64,000 nucleotides of DNA, taken from the NCBI RefSeq assembly GCF_026239655.1, contig NZ_JAPIVO010000002.1:248001-312000 (forward strand), read 5' to 3'. This DNA is from Pedobacter sp. MR2016-24. Lineage in GTDB: Bacteria > Bacteroidota > Bacteroidia > Sphingobacteriales > Sphingobacteriaceae. Every line of letters starts with the position of its first letter. The stretch's first letter is position 1. Below are positions 63,324 through 64,000 of the stretch, in pieces. The notes under the pieces were generated by a model. The model was not told the origin of the DNA. It did not search any database and worked only from the letters and a program-made list of their open reading frames with translations. The translations under genes and the position numbers were made by a program.

Positions 63324-64000
63324 ATGCCCGGAATCATTAACCAGTTCAGCCTTGCCTATAAAAATTCGTTTACAGGACTAAGCAGGGAAACATGGTTACT
63401 GAGTATGGTTATGCTCATCAACAGGAGCAGTTCTATGGCAGTCCCCTTTATGAGCCTGTACATGACACAGTATCTGCACCGCCCGCCCTCCGATGCAGGT
63501 CTGATTATCACTTTATTTGGAATAGGCTCTATTCTTGGTGCGACAACGGGTGGAAAGCTAACTGACGTAGTTGGCTTCAGAACAGTACAGATCGTCTCTT
63601 CTGTAATTGGAGGTGTCTTTTTTATCTTTTTCTCCACGCTGACAAATTTCCATTTTTTATGTATACTGACAATTGTAATCAGTTTTTTCTCGGAGGCTTT
63701 CAGACCGGCCAATTTCGCGGCCATAGCCACATATGCTGCCCCCGGGACACAAACCAGGTCATATTCCCTTAACCGACTGGCCACTAACCTGGGCTGGGCC
63801 TTTGGAAGTAGTGTGGGAGGGATTGTAGCTTCTTTTAATTACCAACTGCTTTTTGTGATCGATGGATCGGTAAGCATCCTGGCAGGAGCACTGATATTGT
63901 TTCTGTTGCCTGCCCTGAAGGTACATGCTGGGGTAACAATGGAGGATCGGGCTGATGCTGCTGTTGTAAAACCCTGGAAGGATTTCTTATTTATTAAATT
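63324..64000 (+). CDS. MFS transporter, cut by the right edge
   Basis: First ~225 residues of a major facilitator. ATG at 63324, opening MPGIINQFSLAYKNSFTGLS. About six membrane segments visible, with FGIGSILGATTGGKLTDVVGFRTVQ (motif A-like) and SEAFRPANFAAIATY, as in the multidrug-efflux DHA1 branch. Continues off the window. Confidence 0.88.
   Translation, partial: MPGIINQFSLAYKNSFTGLSRETWLLSMVMLINRSSSMAVPFMSLYMTQYLHRPPSDAGLIITLFGIGSILGATTGGKLTDVVGFRTVQIVSSVIGGVFFIFFSTLTNFHFLCILTIVISFFSEAFRPANFAAIATYAAPGTQTRSYSLNRLATNLGWAFGSSVGGIVASFNYQLLFVIDGSVSILAGALILFLLPALKVHAGVTMEDRADAAVVKPWKDFLFIK

Overview
The window looks like chromosomal DNA of a Bacteroidota bacterium, most likely a Sphingobacteriales/Pedobacter-like soil or plant-associated aerobe. 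The signs are a fused CcoN-CcoO cbb3 oxidase, a SusC/SusD glycan uptake pair, an ECF sigma/FecR/TonB-receptor cascade, DUF4249, DUF4998 and DUF5000 lipoproteins, weak Shine-Dalgarno signals, and a few sites resembling the Bacteroidota promoter (TTTG / TAnnTTTG). The genus is an inference from gene content. I saw no rRNA, tRNA, CRISPR array, insertion sequence or phage module.

Layout. 1-4.8 kb: cbb3 oxidase cluster on the minus strand (ccoQ-like edge fragment, ccoNO fusion, ccoS, ccoI). 5.0-7.0 kb: orphan sensor kinase and ribB. 7.0-11.2 kb: LysR regulator divergent from an MFS exporter, then a FadR-type regulator with a TSUP permease and a DUF1634 protein; two identical palindromes precede the FadR gene. 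11.3-16.7 kb: thiamine operon (thiS, thiC, a TenI-like gene, thiE, thiG, thiH) behind a TPP riboswitch; thiD and thiF are not here. 16.7-17.7 kb: AT-rich insert with two overlapping unknown genes, the second HEPN-like. 17.7-34.8 kb: AraC regulator and a polysaccharide utilisation locus for fucosylated, probably acetylated glycans (SusC, SusD, two surface lipoproteins, L-fuconate dehydratase, SSS symporter, SDR, GH95 fucosidase, sialate O-acetylesterase).

34.8-41.2 kb: DUF481 protein, two unknown genes, then NDH-2 with cytochrome bd (cydAB). 41.2-51.1 kb: HAD hydrolase, DUF763, GH30 glycosidase, a tight VirJ/quinone-reductase/DUF3050/GNAT operon, CvfB-like protein, inosine-type DNA glycosylase, MFS transporter, thioredoxin. 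51.1-58.5 kb (minus strand): methyltransferase, glycosyltransferase, then CHRD-like lipoprotein, ECF sigma, FecR, STN-type TonB receptor and DUF4249 lipoprotein, a cell-surface signalling unit. 58.7-64 kb: two NTF2-like proteins, a YceH protein, a long gene-poor stretch with a candidate ncRNA, a DnaA-box cluster, a MutT protein, small proteins and an MFS transporter cut by the right edge.

How it works together. Two high-affinity terminal oxidases (cbb3, bd), NDH-2 and the radical-SAM thiazole enzyme ThiH suit life at low oxygen. The fucose locus couples outer-membrane capture, deacetylation and defucosylation, inner-membrane uptake and the non-phosphorylative fuconate route. The most novel-looking signals are non-coding: two copies, 12 kb apart on opposite strands, of a roughly 70-nt element (identical 26-nt 5' part plus a terminator with an identical outer stem and a different loop), which I read as a small-RNA family; and a DnaA-box cluster beside an AT-rich tract that could be oriC or a DnaA-binding locus.
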